Assembly (NCBI RefSeq): GCF_023284025.1
Contig: NZ_JAKIKR010000001.1
Coordinates: 276,128 to 340,127, forward strand
Direction: 5' to 3'
DNA: 64,000 nt
Source: Shewanella abyssi
GTDB lineage: Bacteria > Pseudomonadota > Gammaproteobacteria > Enterobacterales > Shewanellaceae
Shown: positions 1 through 9,518 of the stretch, piece after piece
How positions within the stretch are numbered: position 1 is the first letter of the stretch
How the letters are laid out: the number at the start of each line of letters is the position of its first letter
Translations under genes and position numbers: made by a program
Notes under the pieces: generated by a model
What the model saw: only the letters and a program-made list of their open reading frames with translations
Database searches by the model: none
What the model was told of the DNA's origin: nothing

Positions 1-1
1 G

Positions 2-655
2 ATGACCGAATCGGTGTCTACTATTCCCCACTTTACCTATTGTGAAGAGTTTGACTTAACTGAACTCGTTGCTCTGCGTGAGAGCATGAAGAAAAAGTAT
101 TCTACTGATGAGCTAAAGCTCACTATGATGCCTTTCTTTATGAAATCGATGTCGCTAGCACTGGCTCAGTTTCCTGACATGAATAGCCGTGTCAATGCCG
201 ACTGTACAGAGCAAACATTGTTATCGAGCCATAACATCGGGATGGCGGTTGATTCTAAAGTGGGTTTGCTGGTGCCGAATGTGAAAGATGTGCAAAATAA
301 AACTATTTTGCAAGTGGCAGCAGAGATCACCCGTTTAACCACTGCCGCGCGCAGCGGTAGAGTGTCTCCCGCGGATCTTAAAGGCGGCAGTATCTCAATT
401 TCAAATATCGGTGCCTTGGGTGGGACGGTTGCAACGCCTATCATCAATAAACCTGAAGTCGCCATTGTGGCACTGGGTAAATTACAAGTGTTACCAAGAT
501 TTAATGCTGCCGGCGAAGTTGAGGCTCGTAAGATTATGCAAGTGAGCTGGTCTGGCGACCACCGAGTGATAGATGGCGGTACTATTGCGCGCTTCTGTAA
601 CTTATGGAAGCTGTACTTAGAGCAACCACAAGAGATGTTGCTTGCAATGCAGTAA
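2..655 (+). CDS. bkdB: Branched-chain 2-oxoacid dehydrogenase E2 (dihydrolipoamide acyltransferase), 3' part
   Basis: This is the C-terminal catalytic domain of a lipoate-dependent acyltransferase (E2), which moves the acyl group from lipoyl-lysine to CoA in a 2-oxoacid dehydrogenase complex. The visible 217 residues hold the end of the peripheral-subunit linker (IPHFTYCEEFDLTEL) and the whole CoA-binding catalytic domain, with the active-site HxxxDG motif (DHRVIDGG) near the C-terminus. The lipoyl domains lie left of the window, so the true start is not visible. The IPHFTYCEE signature favours the branched-chain (Bkd) rather than the pyruvate enzyme; that assignment is an inference. A strong hairpin terminator follows the stop. 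Confidence 0.85.
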   Translation: MTESVSTIPHFTYCEEFDLTELVALRESMKKKYSTDELKLTMMPFFMKSMSLALAQFPDMNSRVNADCTEQTLLSSHNIGMAVDSKVGLLVPNVKDVQNKTILQVAAEITRLTTAARSGRVSPADLKGGSISISNIGALGGTVATPIINKPEVAIVALGKLQVLPRFNAAGEVEARKIMQVSWSGDHRVIDGGTIARFCNLWKLYLEQPQEMLLAMQ

Positions 656-680
656 ACATTGCATTGATTACGAATAGATA

Positions 681-712
681 AAAAAAAGGTGCTTAATAAA
701 GCACCTTTTTTG
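681..712 (+). terminator. Rho-independent terminator after bkdB
   Basis: An A-rich flank, an AAGGTGC/GCACCTT stem with an 8-nt loop (TTAATAAA) and a run of T follow the E2 stop codon by about 25 nt. It separates bkdB from nadA. Confidence 0.85.
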
Positions 713-755
713 TACTGGATTTCCCTTAAGAGTTTTAAAACGGTTAACTATTCCG

Positions 756-761
756 TATAAT
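756..761 (+). promoter_or_regulatory. Candidate -10 box for nadA
   Basis: A perfect TATAAT lies 33 nt upstream of the nadA ATG. A weak -35 (TTTTAA, 733-738) sits 17 bp upstream of it. It follows the bkdB terminator, so nadA needs its own promoter. Prediction from consensus only. Confidence 0.4.
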
Positions 762-793
762 TCCGCGAATCAGTTATTGTCTTTGGTTGTAGT

Positions 794-1861
794 ATGAGCG
801 CATTTGTCCCTAGTATCGAAAGTATTGATTATCCATTTCCAGCGAAGCCTCTTCCTTTGTCTGACATAGAAAAGGAACAATCTAAAGACCGCATTAAACA
901 GTTATTGAAACAGCGTAACGCCGTTCTAGTTGCCCACTATTATACCGATCCTGAAATTCAAGCATTGGCCGAAGAAACTGGCGGATGTGTCTCAGATTCC
1001 TTAGAGATGGCGCGTTTTGGTCGTGATCATCCAGCAAAAACGCTGATTGTTGCAGGCGTGAAGTTTATGGGGGAAACCTCTAAGATCCTAAGTCCTGAAA
1101 AAACGGTGCTAATGCCGACACTTGAAGCGACTTGCTCGCTTGATATTGGTTGTCCGATTGAAACATTCAGTGAATTTTGCGATGCCCATCCAGATCATAC
1201 CGTCGTTGTTTATGCCAATACATCAGCAGCGGTCAAGGCGCGGGCAGATTGGGTCGTGACCTCGAGCATTGCGTTGGAAATCGTTGAGCATCTAGACAGT
1301 GAAGGCAAGAAAATCATTTGGGGCCCCGATCGTCATCTTGGCAGTTACATTGCAAAAGAGACTGGCGCCGAGATGTTAATGTGGCAAGGTGACTGCATTG
1401 TCCATGACGAATTTAAAGCCAAAGCGTTAATTGAGTTAAAAAAATTGCATCCAACTGCCGCGGTGTTGGTTCACCCTGAATCGCCGGCCAGTGTTGTTGA
1501 AATTGCTGATGCGGTAGGTTCAACAAGCCAACTGATTAAATCTGCTCAAACAATGGCTAACGATAAGTTTATAGTTGCCACTGACAGAGGTATTTTTTAT
1601 AAGATGCAGCAAGCTGCACCAAATAAAATATTAATTGAGGCCCCTACCGGTGGTAATGGTGCCACCTGTAAAAGTTGTGCTCACTGTCCTTGGATGGCTA
1701 TGAATGGCTTAAAGGCTATCGAGAGTTCTCTGGAAAGTGATGCCCAACAGCAGCATGAGATTTTTGTCGATGAAACATTAAGATTGGCTGCATTAAAGCC
1801 CCTAGACCGAATGCTAGATTTTGCAAAAAACCTCAATATGAGGGTGAAAGGTAATGCTTAG
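794..1861 (+). CDS. nadA: Quinolinate synthase NadA
   Basis: NadA condenses iminoaspartate with dihydroxyacetone phosphate to give quinolinate, the second step of de novo NAD synthesis, using an oxygen-sensitive [4Fe-4S] cluster in the cytoplasm. The 355-aa protein has the family's normal length. The three cluster cysteines are at Cys114 ([10 protein letters not shown]), Cys201 ([10 protein letters not shown]) and Cys298 ([12 protein letters not shown]), one residue offset from the E. coli positions. The N-terminal [10 protein letters not shown] and FMGETSKIL substrate motifs are intact. It is monocistronic, with terminators on both sides; nadB and nadC are not in this window. Confidence 0.97.
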   Translation: MSAFVPSIESIDYPFPAKPLPLSDIEKEQSKDRIKQLLKQRNAVLVAHYYTDPEIQALAEETGGCVSDSLEMARFGRDHPAKTLIVAGVKFMGETSKILSPEKTVLMPTLEATCSLDIGCPIETFSEFCDAHPDHTVVVYANTSAAVKARADWVVTSSIALEIVEHLDSEGKKIIWGPDRHLGSYIAKETGAEMLMWQGDCIVHDEFKAKALIELKKLHPTAAVLVHPESPASVVEIADAVGSTSQLIKSAQTMANDKFIVATDRGIFYKMQQAAPNKILIEAPTGGNGATCKSCAHCPWMAMNGLKAIESSLESDAQQQHEIFVDETLRLAALKPLDRMLDFAKNLNMRVKGNA

Positions 1862-1897
1862 TCCTTGGTTACTCTTTGTCACATATTCGGCGAATAG

Positions 1898-1911
1898 TTG
1901 ATCTAGATCAC
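1898..1911. promoter_or_regulatory. FNR-box-like sequence upstream of chemoreceptor gene
   Basis: TTGATCTAGATCAC matches the FNR consensus TTGAT-N4-ATCAA at 9 of 10 positions. It lies between nadA and the NIT-domain chemoreceptor, about 143 bp (centre) upstream of that ATG and upstream of the nadA terminator hairpin. A TSS near 1966 would put it at a class I activator position. Which gene it serves, if any, is inferred. Confidence 0.45.
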
Positions 1912-1930
1912 GCATTGAGTGTTCCTGTAT

Positions 1931-1960
1931 AAAAAGCCTGCAATCGCAGGCTTTTTTTGT
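1931..1960 (+). terminator. Rho-independent terminator after nadA
   Basis: An AAGCCTGC/GCAGGCTT stem with a 4-nt loop is followed by seven T. It lies about 70 nt after the nadA stop and before the chemoreceptor gene. Confidence 0.9.
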
Positions 1961-2047
1961 GCCAATGACTTCAAACGCCTATTTACCTAAAATCGGTTTC
2001 GTTTATGCTATGCAACAAATTGATTTAAATTAAAATAAGGCTTACGA

Positions 2048-4042
2048 ATGAGATGGAATTGGATCGGCAACCTTACGTTAAAACAGAAATTTGTGATTGT
2101 AATTGCGCCCTCTTTATTGGCCTCAATCATTTTTGGTGGGCTGTATGCCAATGACCAATACAAGTTAACGAAAGAGCTCGAACAAGTACTCATTTTGAGC
2201 CAGCTAGCCGTTGCAAATAGTAGTTTGGTGCATGAAATACAAAAAGAGCGGGGCATGAGCGCCGGCTTTATTGGCTCCAATGGTTCAGCATTTAAAAGTA
2301 AGTTACCCGCCCAACATAAAAACACCGATAAGCTTATAAACTCCTTTGAATCATTCCTTAGCAGCCAGCCGCTGCCTGCTACTTTTAAAACTGAGATAAA
2401 CAACAGCAAAAATTTAATCAATGATATTGCTGCTATACGCAGACAAGTCATGGCGGTGACGATTAGTGTTGCCGAAGAGGTCGCATTTTATACTGAGTTG
2501 AACAAAGAGCTACTCAGTATTGTCGACCTAACAGCAAGAAATGGCGCCAACCAACAGATAGCGATCAAGGCCGCCGCATTTGCAGCGTTTCTGCAGCTGA
2601 AAGAGCGTGCGGGAATTGAGCGAGCGGTGCTGAGCTCAACCTTTGGTAATGAAAATTTTAAAGCAGGCGCTTATCGCCGTTTCATTACGCTAGTGTCCGA
2701 GCAGGGGGCTTATCAAGAACGTTTCTTGGCGTTAACCGATCCGCAAAACTACTCGAGTTTTCAGCAGTTAACTACAAATTCTGCATTTAAAGAGGTTGAA
2801 GCGTACCGCGCTATCGGTTTTGCGCAAAACAATCTGCAATTATCGCAACAACAGCCTGAGTTGTGGTTTCAAACAGCCACTAAACGGATAGAGCTGCTAA
2901 GCCAATTTGAACAGCAGTTATCGAGTGATTTAATCAACGAGACACAGCTAATGTTAGCCGTTGCGAATAAATATCTCTATCTAACCTTAGTGGTGTTGGT
3001 ATTGGCTGCCGGTATGGTGTTGCTGCTGTCGATTTCTGTCATGCGGTTTATCCATGACAGTGTTTCCAATGTACAGAGTTCAGTGACTTTAGCGCGGGAT
3101 AATTTCGACCTTAGTGTCAGAATAGTACAAACCAGTGATGATGAATTTGGTCAATTAGCCACAGCATTTAACGGCATGATGGCTGATTTTGAACAAGTCA
3201 TTGCGCACGTTACCGACAATTCGACGGTTTTATTTCAAGCCGTAGAGAAGTTAGAGCAACATGCAACCCAGTTAAAAAGTGATGTCGAGCTTGGCCACAG
3301 TGAAGTGGAGCAAGTCGCTTCCGCAATGACGGAGATGAGCGCTACTGTTGCAGAGATAGCTATTAATGCCGAAAATGCGTCAGAGGCATCTGCAAAGGCT
3401 AACATTGAAGCGCAAGAAGGTAACGCTGAAGTTGGTCGTTCAAGTGCAGCCATTAACTTACTTGCAAGTGACATGAACAAGTCTGCACAGGCGCTGCAAG
3501 CACTTGAACTTGATATTCAAGGCATTGTGACTGTGTCTAATATTATTAGCGGTATTGCAGAGCAAACTAACTTATTGGCTCTTAATGCTGCCATTGAAGC
3601 TGCCAGAGCTGGTGAAATGGGGCGCGGCTTTGCGGTTGTAGCCGATGAAGTACGTAGCCTTGCACAGCGCGCTCAGAGTGCAACCGGTGATATAAAAGCC
3701 ATGACAGAGCGACTAAGCTCAGGGGCTAGTATTGCAGTACTTGCAATGGAACGAGGCACGAAACAAGCAAGTCAAAGCGTTGAAGAAGCAGAGAAGGTCA
3801 GTGCCGATCTCAAAAAGATTGTGGACCATGTGGGTGTTATCGATGGCATGAATGAACAGATAGCCGCATCGACACATGAACAGAGTGCAGTAGCGGAAGA
3901 GGTTAACCAAAACGCACTGAGGATAAGTGAGATCTATATACAAACTCACTCTATCGCTAATGAGCTTCAATCTGTTACCAATGAGCTAGTTAAAGGCTCA
4001 AGTAACGTTACTAAAGAGGTCAGCAAATTCAAGCTAAGTTGA
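2048..4042 (+). CDS. Methyl-accepting chemotaxis protein with NIT sensor domain
   Basis: This is a membrane chemoreceptor that would signal to CheA/CheW. In the 664-aa protein, TM1 lies near residues 14-32. A periplasmic NIT (nitrate/nitrite-sensing) domain follows, recognised by [20 protein letters not shown]2 is near 310-332, then comes a HAMP linker and a cytoplasmic signalling domain whose hairpin tip reads [20 protein letters not shown], the universal MCP core. An AATAAGG ribosome site sits 7 nt before the ATG. Nitrate or nitrite as ligand is a family-based expectation, not shown by the sequence. The FNR-like box upstream would fit expression under low oxygen. Confidence 0.93.
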   Translation: MRWNWIGNLTLKQKFVIVIAPSLLASIIFGGLYANDQYKLTKELEQVLILSQLAVANSSLVHEIQKERGMSAGFIGSNGSAFKSKLPAQHKNTDKLINSFESFLSSQPLPATFKTEINNSKNLINDIAAIRRQVMAVTISVAEEVAFYTELNKELLSIVDLTARNGANQQIAIKAAAFAAFLQLKERAGIERAVLSSTFGNENFKAGAYRRFITLVSEQGAYQERFLALTDPQNYSSFQQLTTNSAFKEVEAYRAIGFAQNNLQLSQQQPELWFQTATKRIELLSQFEQQLSSDLINETQLMLAVANKYLYLTLVVLVLAAGMVLLLSISVMRFIHDSVSNVQSSVTLARDNFDLSVRIVQTSDDEFGQLATAFNGMMADFEQVIAHVTDNSTVLFQAVEKLEQHATQLKSDVELGHSEVEQVASAMTEMSATVAEIAINAENASEASAKANIEAQEGNAEVGRSSAAINLLASDMNKSAQALQALELDIQGIVTVSNIISGIAEQTNLLALNAAIEAARAGEMGRGFAVVADEVRSLAQRAQSATGDIKAMTERLSSGASIAVLAMERGTKQASQSVEEAEKVSADLKKIVDHVGVIDGMNEQIAASTHEQSAVAEEVNQNALRISEIYIQTHSIANELQSVTNELVKGSSNVTKEVSKFKLS

Positions 4043-4212
4043 GTAAAAACGCGATGGATCCCGCTATTTTGGTTAGCAAGTATGCAAACACCACTGTTGG
4101 CCACAATTACGCTTGACGCAATTGCAGCTTTTGCGTAAAGTAGCGCTCCGTTGGCAACGTAAGCTACGTTGTTAGCTATTGTGATGATTAGACACAAAAA
4201 AATTGATCAATT

Positions 4213-4302
4213 GGTGAGCTGGCTGAGTGGCTGAAGGCGCACGCCTGGAAAGTGTGTTTAGGTTTATCCCTAACGAGAGTTCGAATCTCTCGCTCACCGC
4301 CA
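4213..4302 (+). tRNA. tRNA-Ser (anticodon GGA)
   Basis: A 90-nt type II tRNA. The acceptor arms GGTGAGC (4213-4219) and GCTCACC (4292-4298) pair, followed by G and an encoded CCA. The anticodon loop CTGGAAA gives GGA (serine). A long variable arm (TTTAGGTTTATCCCTAA) is present, as expected for tRNA-Ser, and the T-arm carries GTTCGAATC. Confidence 0.96.
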
Positions 4303-4311
4303 TATATAGAG

Positions 4312-4343
4312 AAGCCCGTTATCGCAAGATAACGGGCTTTTTG
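4312..4343 (+). terminator. Terminator after tRNA-Ser(GGA)
   Basis: The stem AAGCCCGTTATC/GATAACGGGCTT is followed by TTT, 10 nt after the tRNA 3' end. On the minus strand it also lies 22 nt past the stop of the sulfotransferase-like gene and may end that transcript too. Confidence 0.88.
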
Positions 4344-4364
4344 CTGTCTGAATGGAAATGAGTG

Positions 4365-4997
4365 CTAGTAGTCAAAGAACTTGCGATGCTCTATTCCCGC
4401 CGCATTCGAATTAACTTTATTTGGATGCTTATGCTCTTTCCAGCACGCGACTTTCCGACCAATATTTAGATGAGGGAAGTTCTGCTTTGAGTCTAAAGCT
4501 GTACTTACCCCAATAAAGTTTAGTAACTCACTTAAGCTATTTGGCTTACTCACATCGATACAAATGAGATCATCTCTGTTTGCAAAATAGCTTAGTACAC
4601 CTTGTTTGTGTCGCAGGTAACATTTTTCTAAGTGTTCTCTATCGTCTGGGATAGCTGTTGTTGAAAGCTTAAAAACGTCATTAAAAGTGCGTTTTAGTAT
4701 TGGATTGAAAATGCCTCTTTTGAGATCTAAATTCACTCGCATTTTACTGATTAACATTTGCATAGAAGGTAGCCAAAGCGAAAGGTCTCTCTCTAAATAC
4801 ACAAATTTAGAACCGGGGAAAAGCGTATCCAATTGGGCATAATCACAAAAGCATGGCGAGTCAGAAATAACGTCAGCTAGTTCAAATGCTCTTTTTGTAT
4901 AGGCGGTGTGGGCAACGTTAAACCCATAGTCGAGTAGCGCAACACTGATACTCGTGGTGCCAGTCCTTGGTAATCCGATGATAAAGATTTTGTTCAT
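4365..4997 (-). CDS. Sulfotransferase-family protein
   Basis: A 210-aa protein opening with MNKIFIIGLPRTGTTS. This is the 5'-phosphosulfate-binding loop of PAPS-dependent sulfotransferases, placed at the extreme N-terminus as is typical. A central segment (GSKFVYLERDLSLWLPSM) resembles the 3'-phosphate-binding strand-helix, where an Arg/Ser pair is expected. The ATG at 4997 was chosen because the family starts just before this loop; an upstream TTG at 5015 would add six residues without a better ribosome site. The substrate is unknown; a polysaccharide or lipid are possible. It lies beside a tRNA-Ser gene with no pathway neighbours, which suggests acquisition by transfer (inference). Confidence 0.75.
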   Translation of the reverse strand: MNKIFIIGLPRTGTTSISVALLDYGFNVAHTAYTKRAFELADVISDSPCFCDYAQLDTLFPGSKFVYLERDLSLWLPSMQMLISKMRVNLDLKRGIFNPILKRTFNDVFKLSTTAIPDDREHLEKCYLRHKQGVLSYFANRDDLICIDVSKPNSLSELLNFIGVSTALDSKQNFPHLNIGRKVACWKEHKHPNKVNSNAAGIEHRKFFDY

Positions 4998-5048
4998 GTT
5001 TTTAGTAAGCCACAATAGGGGGAGAGGTCGTTATTGCATAGTCATTAT

Positions 5049-6506
5049 CTACAGTAACGGGCTGAACAGGTAAAAAATACGTTCCATTATGCGATTCCCT
5101 AATGAGCGTTTTACCCAATCTTTTGGGCAAACCATATCAGAGTCAGCTAAATAACTTTGTTGAACACGCTCTAACTCCTGAGTAAAGATGAGGTTGTCGA
5201 CAGCTAAGGTCACTTCAAAGTTGAGCCATAAGCTGCGCATATCAAGATTTACTGTCCCTATCAGGCAGTGGTTTCCATCGATAACAACCGACTTAGTATG
5301 TAATAATCCACCTTTAAAACGATGGATATTCACGCCAGCATCGAGAAGTTCTGAGAAAAAGGCTCGGCTCGCCCATTCAACCATTAGCGAGTCATTCTTA
5401 TCTGGCACTATGATATCAACTTGCACGTCACGCTGAGCTGCGATGACTAACGCCAGTTGCAGGTTCTCACTTGGGACAAAATAGGGCGTCGTAATAACAA
5501 TACTCTTTTGCGCTTGGTAGATACTTTGCAGTAACACCTGATGGATTATCTCATCGCGCATACCAGGCCCTGAAGGAATAACTTGAACCAAATCTGTGAT
5601 GTCATTGTTTTCATGCGCTAAACATTGTGGCAGTTCCGGCAGAAATCGCTCACTGGTTTCGACTTCCCAGTCCCACGCATGGATACTGTTTAGTATGGGA
5701 ACCGTCGTCCCTGTGATCCTAACCATAACGTCGATCCATTCACCAACTCCTGCATCTTGATTGAAATACTTTGGATCAACGAGGTTCATGGAACCGGTAT
5801 AGGCTATTTTATTATCTAAGACGACTATCTTTCTATGTAGCCTTAAATCGAGTCGTCTAAAGAACATTCTTAACGGTGAAACTTCGAGTGCATTGACAAC
5901 GGCTATCCCAACTTTTTTAAACGTTGCTGGCCAGTGACTTTTAAAAAAGGCACGACTACCCGCGGCATCCAGCAGCAATTTAATGGTAACGCCCCGAGCA
6001 GCCGATTTAATCAAGGCTTGCGCGACGTCATCGGCTTTACCACCTGGTTGCCAAATATAGAACTCAAGGTGGATTGATTCACTTGCTTGGTCTATGTCCT
6101 TGATCAACATATCAAGGATCTCATTGGTCTGGTTTAATAGCGTAAGTTGATTATCTGCAAGCGCTGGAATACCAATTTGCTTTTCGCATATAGCACTAAT
6201 TGATTGCCCATAAAGACTGGACACATGAGGGGTATATTGGCGCACATTATAGAGATGTGAAAACCATTGCTCATAGGGGGAATACATCTGCTGTGCCCGT
6301 TCAGCCCGCTTTTTCCCCAGATTTAGCTCGCCAAACAGTAGGTAGGCGAATGCGCCGCCTAAGGGCACGATATAGATTATCATTAACCACGCTAAAGAGA
6401 CGCCAATGGCGCGCCTTTTTACAACGACTCGTACGCTGATCCCTGCGATCACTAACCAGTAGACAAACACGGCCGCGATGGTGAGTAATTGATAAAATTG
6501 GTACAT
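5049..6506 (-). CDS. cls: Cardiolipin synthase (phospholipase D family)
   Basis: The enzyme joins two phosphatidylglycerol molecules into cardiolipin and glycerol at the inner membrane. The 485-aa protein has two N-terminal membrane helices (roughly residues 7-27 and 38-58). Two PLD catalytic HKD motifs follow: LHRKIVVLDNKIAYTGSMN (about residue 220) and LHTKSVVIDGNHCLIGTVN (about residue 400). Length and layout match ClsA rather than ClsB or ClsC, which are shorter or lack the helices. It stands alone; the upstream EEP gene diverges from it. The precise paralogue name is inferred. Confidence 0.92.
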   Translation of the reverse strand: MYQFYQLLTIAAVFVYWLVIAGISVRVVVKRRAIGVSLAWLMIIYIVPLGGAFAYLLFGELNLGKKRAERAQQMYSPYEQWFSHLYNVRQYTPHVSSLYGQSISAICEKQIGIPALADNQLTLLNQTNEILDMLIKDIDQASESIHLEFYIWQPGGKADDVAQALIKSAARGVTIKLLLDAAGSRAFFKSHWPATFKKVGIAVVNALEVSPLRMFFRRLDLRLHRKIVVLDNKIAYTGSMNLVDPKYFNQDAGVGEWIDVMVRITGTTVPILNSIHAWDWEVETSERFLPELPQCLAHENNDITDLVQVIPSGPGMRDEIIHQVLLQSIYQAQKSIVITTPYFVPSENLQLALVIAAQRDVQVDIIVPDKNDSLMVEWASRAFFSELLDAGVNIHRFKGGLLHTKSVVIDGNHCLIGTVNLDMRSLWLNFEVTLAVDNLIFTQELERVQQSYLADSDMVCPKDWVKRSLGNRIMERIFYLFSPLL

Positions 6507-6670
6507 GTTTTCTTTGATAATAGAAGCCTTAGGGGATTGAGAATAGCGCTGTCACTGCAGTTTAATCTACATTACTGTCGTCAACGACTAATGTTTATGC
6601 CACATAGCAGTAAAAGCTATTATAATGAAAAGATTACCGTAAATGTAAGTAACAAGCAGAATAACTCATC

Positions 6671-7528
6671 ATGTTTAGAATTCTACGTAAGCTCATTTTG
6701 TTTTCACTACTGCTAGTGACATTGATAGCCCTTTTTATTTATCAAAGTACAGTAATTCCGCTACAAGATACATTGTTATCAAGGGATACTAATGCAGCAG
6801 ATGTTGCTCAATGTGTCACACATAGTTCTACGTCACCGCTAGATAGACATGGCAATCTCAATATTGCAACTTGGAACATCTATAAGCATCAAAATGATGG
6901 CTGGCAGAACGTGCTTAAACAGCTAGCAGATAGAACTGACTTGCTATTGCTGCAAGAAGCAACACTATCTGACGATTTAAAATCCTTAGTTAATGAGCTG
7001 AAAGAAGATTGGGTGTTAGCCAGGGCGTTCACTTTTGGCGGTGAAGCGGTGGGAGTGATGAACTTGTCGAAAGACTATCCCCTCAGTACATGTGCCTTTA
7101 GGCATGCTGAACCTTTGATTTACTATCCTAAATCGTTACTGGTATCGTATTATAAATTGTCAGATAGCAGCCAGCTATTGGTCGTCAACATTCACAGTAT
7201 CAATTTCACCTTAGGCCTTCAGGATTACCAAGCTCAGCTCAATGTTGTCGCTGCAGCGATGTTAGAACACCATGGGCCTATTATTTTTGCAGGAGATCTT
7301 AATACATGGAGCGATGACAGAGAAAAATATGTATTAACTATGGTTCAAAAAGCAGGACTAATAGAAGCTGTTCCTAGGGATGACTCGCGCACCACCGTAT
7401 TTTCTCATTCAGTGGATCATATATTTTATAGAGACTTGGAATTGGTAAATACCGAATCTATTGTTACCGATAGCTCTGATCATAATCCGTTAAAAGCCTA
7501 TTTTAGATTACTCAAAAAAATTCCTTAG
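6671..7528 (+). CDS. Membrane-anchored endonuclease/exonuclease/phosphatase (EEP) family protein
   Basis: A 285-aa protein of the metal-dependent EEP fold (DNase I/exonuclease III/inositol phosphatase relatives). Residues 7-25 form one N-terminal membrane helix or uncleaved signal anchor, so the catalytic domain probably faces the periplasm. Catalytic motifs are visible: ATWNIYKHQ (metal-binding Asn region), LLLLQEATL (Glu), FAGDLNTWSDD (Asp/Asn) and VDHIFYRDL plus SSDHNPLKAYF (Asp/His pair) at the end. It resembles YafD-type proteins. The RecQ-like helicase gene starts 37 nt downstream on the same strand, so the two may be co-transcribed. The natural substrate is unknown. Confidence 0.82.
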   Translation: MFRILRKLILFSLLLVTLIALFIYQSTVIPLQDTLLSRDTNAADVAQCVTHSSTSPLDRHGNLNIATWNIYKHQNDGWQNVLKQLADRTDLLLLQEATLSDDLKSLVNELKEDWVLARAFTFGGEAVGVMNLSKDYPLSTCAFRHAEPLIYYPKSLLVSYYKLSDSSQLLVVNIHSINFTLGLQDYQAQLNVVAAAMLEHHGPIIFAGDLNTWSDDREKYVLTMVQKAGLIEAVPRDDSRTTVFSHSVDHIFYRDLELVNTESIVTDSSDHNPLKAYFRLLKKIP

Positions 7529-7565
7529 CAACTAAACACTCGTAGATAAATCGACAGGACAAAGC

Positions 7566-9494
7566 ATGGATAACGCCCGCGCGTTACTTAAACAGTATTT
7601 TGGTTTCAGTGAGTTTAGAACTGGACAGCAGGAAGTGGTAAATAACATATTAAATGGCCAAAGCGCCGCAGCTATTTTTCCTACAGGTTCAGGTAAGTCT
7701 TTATGTTATCAATTACCTGCCGTAGCGCTGCCGAATCTTACATTGGTAGTGTCCCCTTTATTGGCATTGATGCAAGACCAATTAGCCTATTTGGAAGCTC
7801 GAGGTATTTCAGCTGCATCAATTGATTCCACCCAAACACCAGAGCAAGCAGCCGCAGTGCTCGATGGTGTGAGCAAAGGTAGGATCAAAATATTGATGAT
7901 CTCAGTAGAGCGGTTAAATAACGAACGATTCAGGCGTTTTATTGCTGGCATAGCTATCTCTTTACTGGTGATAGATGAAGCCCACTGTATCTCTGAGTGG
8001 GGGCATAATTTTCGACCGGATTACCTAAAGCTGCCCAGTTACCAACGAGCATTAAATATCCCGCAAGTACTGTTGTTAACGGCGACAGCAACGTCAAAAG
8101 TGATTGCAGATATGAGCAGTAAATTTGCAATAGCGCCGGAAAATATTACCTTAACCGGCTTTTATCGATCCAATTTACATCTTAATGCTGTCGGTATAAA
8201 AGAGTCAGACAAACCCCGTTTTTTGGCTAACTGGTTAAATGAAAGGCAGCAAACAAGCGGCATTATTTATGTAACTTTGCAAAAAAGCGCTGAAATAGTG
8301 GCAAAGTATCTGCAAGCTAATGGCTACAACGCGTTGGCTTATCATGCTGGAATGGACAGTGGTGTACGGAAATCAATTCAGACTCGCTTTATGTCTGGCG
8401 AAGTCCCCATCATTGTTGCCACTATCGCTTTTGGAATGGGTATCGATAAAAGTGATATACGCTTTGTGGTTCACTATGATCTGCCTAAATCAATTGAAAA
8501 CTACGCACAAGAGATTGGACGTGCCGGACGAGATGGTTACGATTCTGATTGTATGGTATTGGCAAACAAAGATAATCTCAATGTATTAGAGAATTTCGTA
8601 TTTGGTGACACCCCAGAGCTTAACGCGATAGTCAGTGTTATAGATGAGATAAAGTCAGTGACCAAGCAGCGCAATGATTGGGAGTTAATGCTTAATCAGC
8701 TGTCTACATCATCAAACATTCGCCCTCTTAGCTTAAAAACACTGTTAGTTTATCTAGAGATGCAGGGGGCGATTAAGCCCAAGTATAGTTACTTCGCTGA
8801 ATACAAATATAAATTACTAGCTCCTTTAGAAGAGGTGTTAAGCCGCTTTGATCCGGAGCGGCAGCACTTCGTTAAAGCGATTGTGGATACTTCTGTCAAA
8901 GCCAAAATCTGGTATAGCGCCGATCTTAGTCAGCTTGAATCTATCTACCCCAATAGTCGTGGCCGAGCGATAAAAGCATTAGATTATCTAGATCAAAAAC
9001 AACTTATCGAATTGCAAAGTAAACAATTAACCCAGGTTTACCAAGTATTTCCGCCAGAGTTAAACATTGATGGGTTGGCTGAACGTCTTTATCAACAATT
9101 TAGCCTTAAAGAGAGCAGTGAGATTGAGCGAATCAATTTCTTAGTGTCATTCTTTGGCAGTAGCCGTTGCCTGAGCTTACAACTGGCGCAGTATTTCTCT
9201 GATCCCAACGCCCACACTGCTTGTGGACATTGTTCAGTTTGTCTTAATCACATCGCAGTATTACCCGAACCCGCGTACTTAACACCATTGAATGAATATG
9301 ATTTTCATTTGACCTGTGGTGATGCCATCTCAACGTTAAAATCCCATACATCAGCAGTGTTACTCGCTCGTTTCTTGTGTGGACTGACAACCCCTTTATT
9401 TACCAAACTTAAAATGAGACCTGTTAAAGGATTTGCGCAGTTTGAGCGCTATCGCTTTACAGATGTGCTGAATTGGATTGAACAACAGCTATAA
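7566..9494 (+). CDS. RecQ-family ATP-dependent DNA helicase, atypical domain layout
   Basis: A 642-aa superfamily 2 helicase that would unwind DNA 3'-5'. Motif 0 (FRTGQQEVV), Walker A (FPTGSGKSLCYQLP, near residue 40), DEAH box with aromatic loop (VIDEAHCISEWGHNFRPDY, near 138) and motifs V/VI (AFGMGIDKSDIRFV, QEIGRAGRDG) are intact. The RecQ zinc cysteines are present with canonical C-x16-C-x2-C-x2-C spacing but at residues 535-558, about 150 residues later than in E. coli RecQ. The inserted stretch (about 345-530) is helical or winged-helix-like. No HRDC domain is recognisable at the C-terminus. It is therefore probably a second RecQ type and not the housekeeping recQ (inference). AGGAC precedes the ATG. 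Confidence 0.9.
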   Translation: MDNARALLKQYFGFSEFRTGQQEVVNNILNGQSAAAIFPTGSGKSLCYQLPAVALPNLTLVVSPLLALMQDQLAYLEARGISAASIDSTQTPEQAAAVLDGVSKGRIKILMISVERLNNERFRRFIAGIAISLLVIDEAHCISEWGHNFRPDYLKLPSYQRALNIPQVLLLTATATSKVIADMSSKFAIAPENITLTGFYRSNLHLNAVGIKESDKPRFLANWLNERQQTSGIIYVTLQKSAEIVAKYLQANGYNALAYHAGMDSGVRKSIQTRFMSGEVPIIVATIAFGMGIDKSDIRFVVHYDLPKSIENYAQEIGRAGRDGYDSDCMVLANKDNLNVLENFVFGDTPELNAIVSVIDEIKSVTKQRNDWELMLNQLSTSSNIRPLSLKTLLVYLEMQGAIKPKYSYFAEYKYKLLAPLEEVLSRFDPERQHFVKAIVDTSVKAKIWYSADLSQLESIYPNSRGRAIKALDYLDQKQLIELQSKQLTQVYQVFPPELNIDGLAERLYQQFSLKESSEIERINFLVSFFGSSRCLSLQLAQYFSDPNAHTACGHCSVCLNHIAVLPEPAYLTPLNEYDFHLTCGDAISTLKSHTSAVLLARFLCGLTTPLFTKLKMRPVKGFAQFERYRFTDVLNWIEQQL

Positions 9495-9518
9495 AACAGC
9501 GTGGTCTGTATTAGCAAT

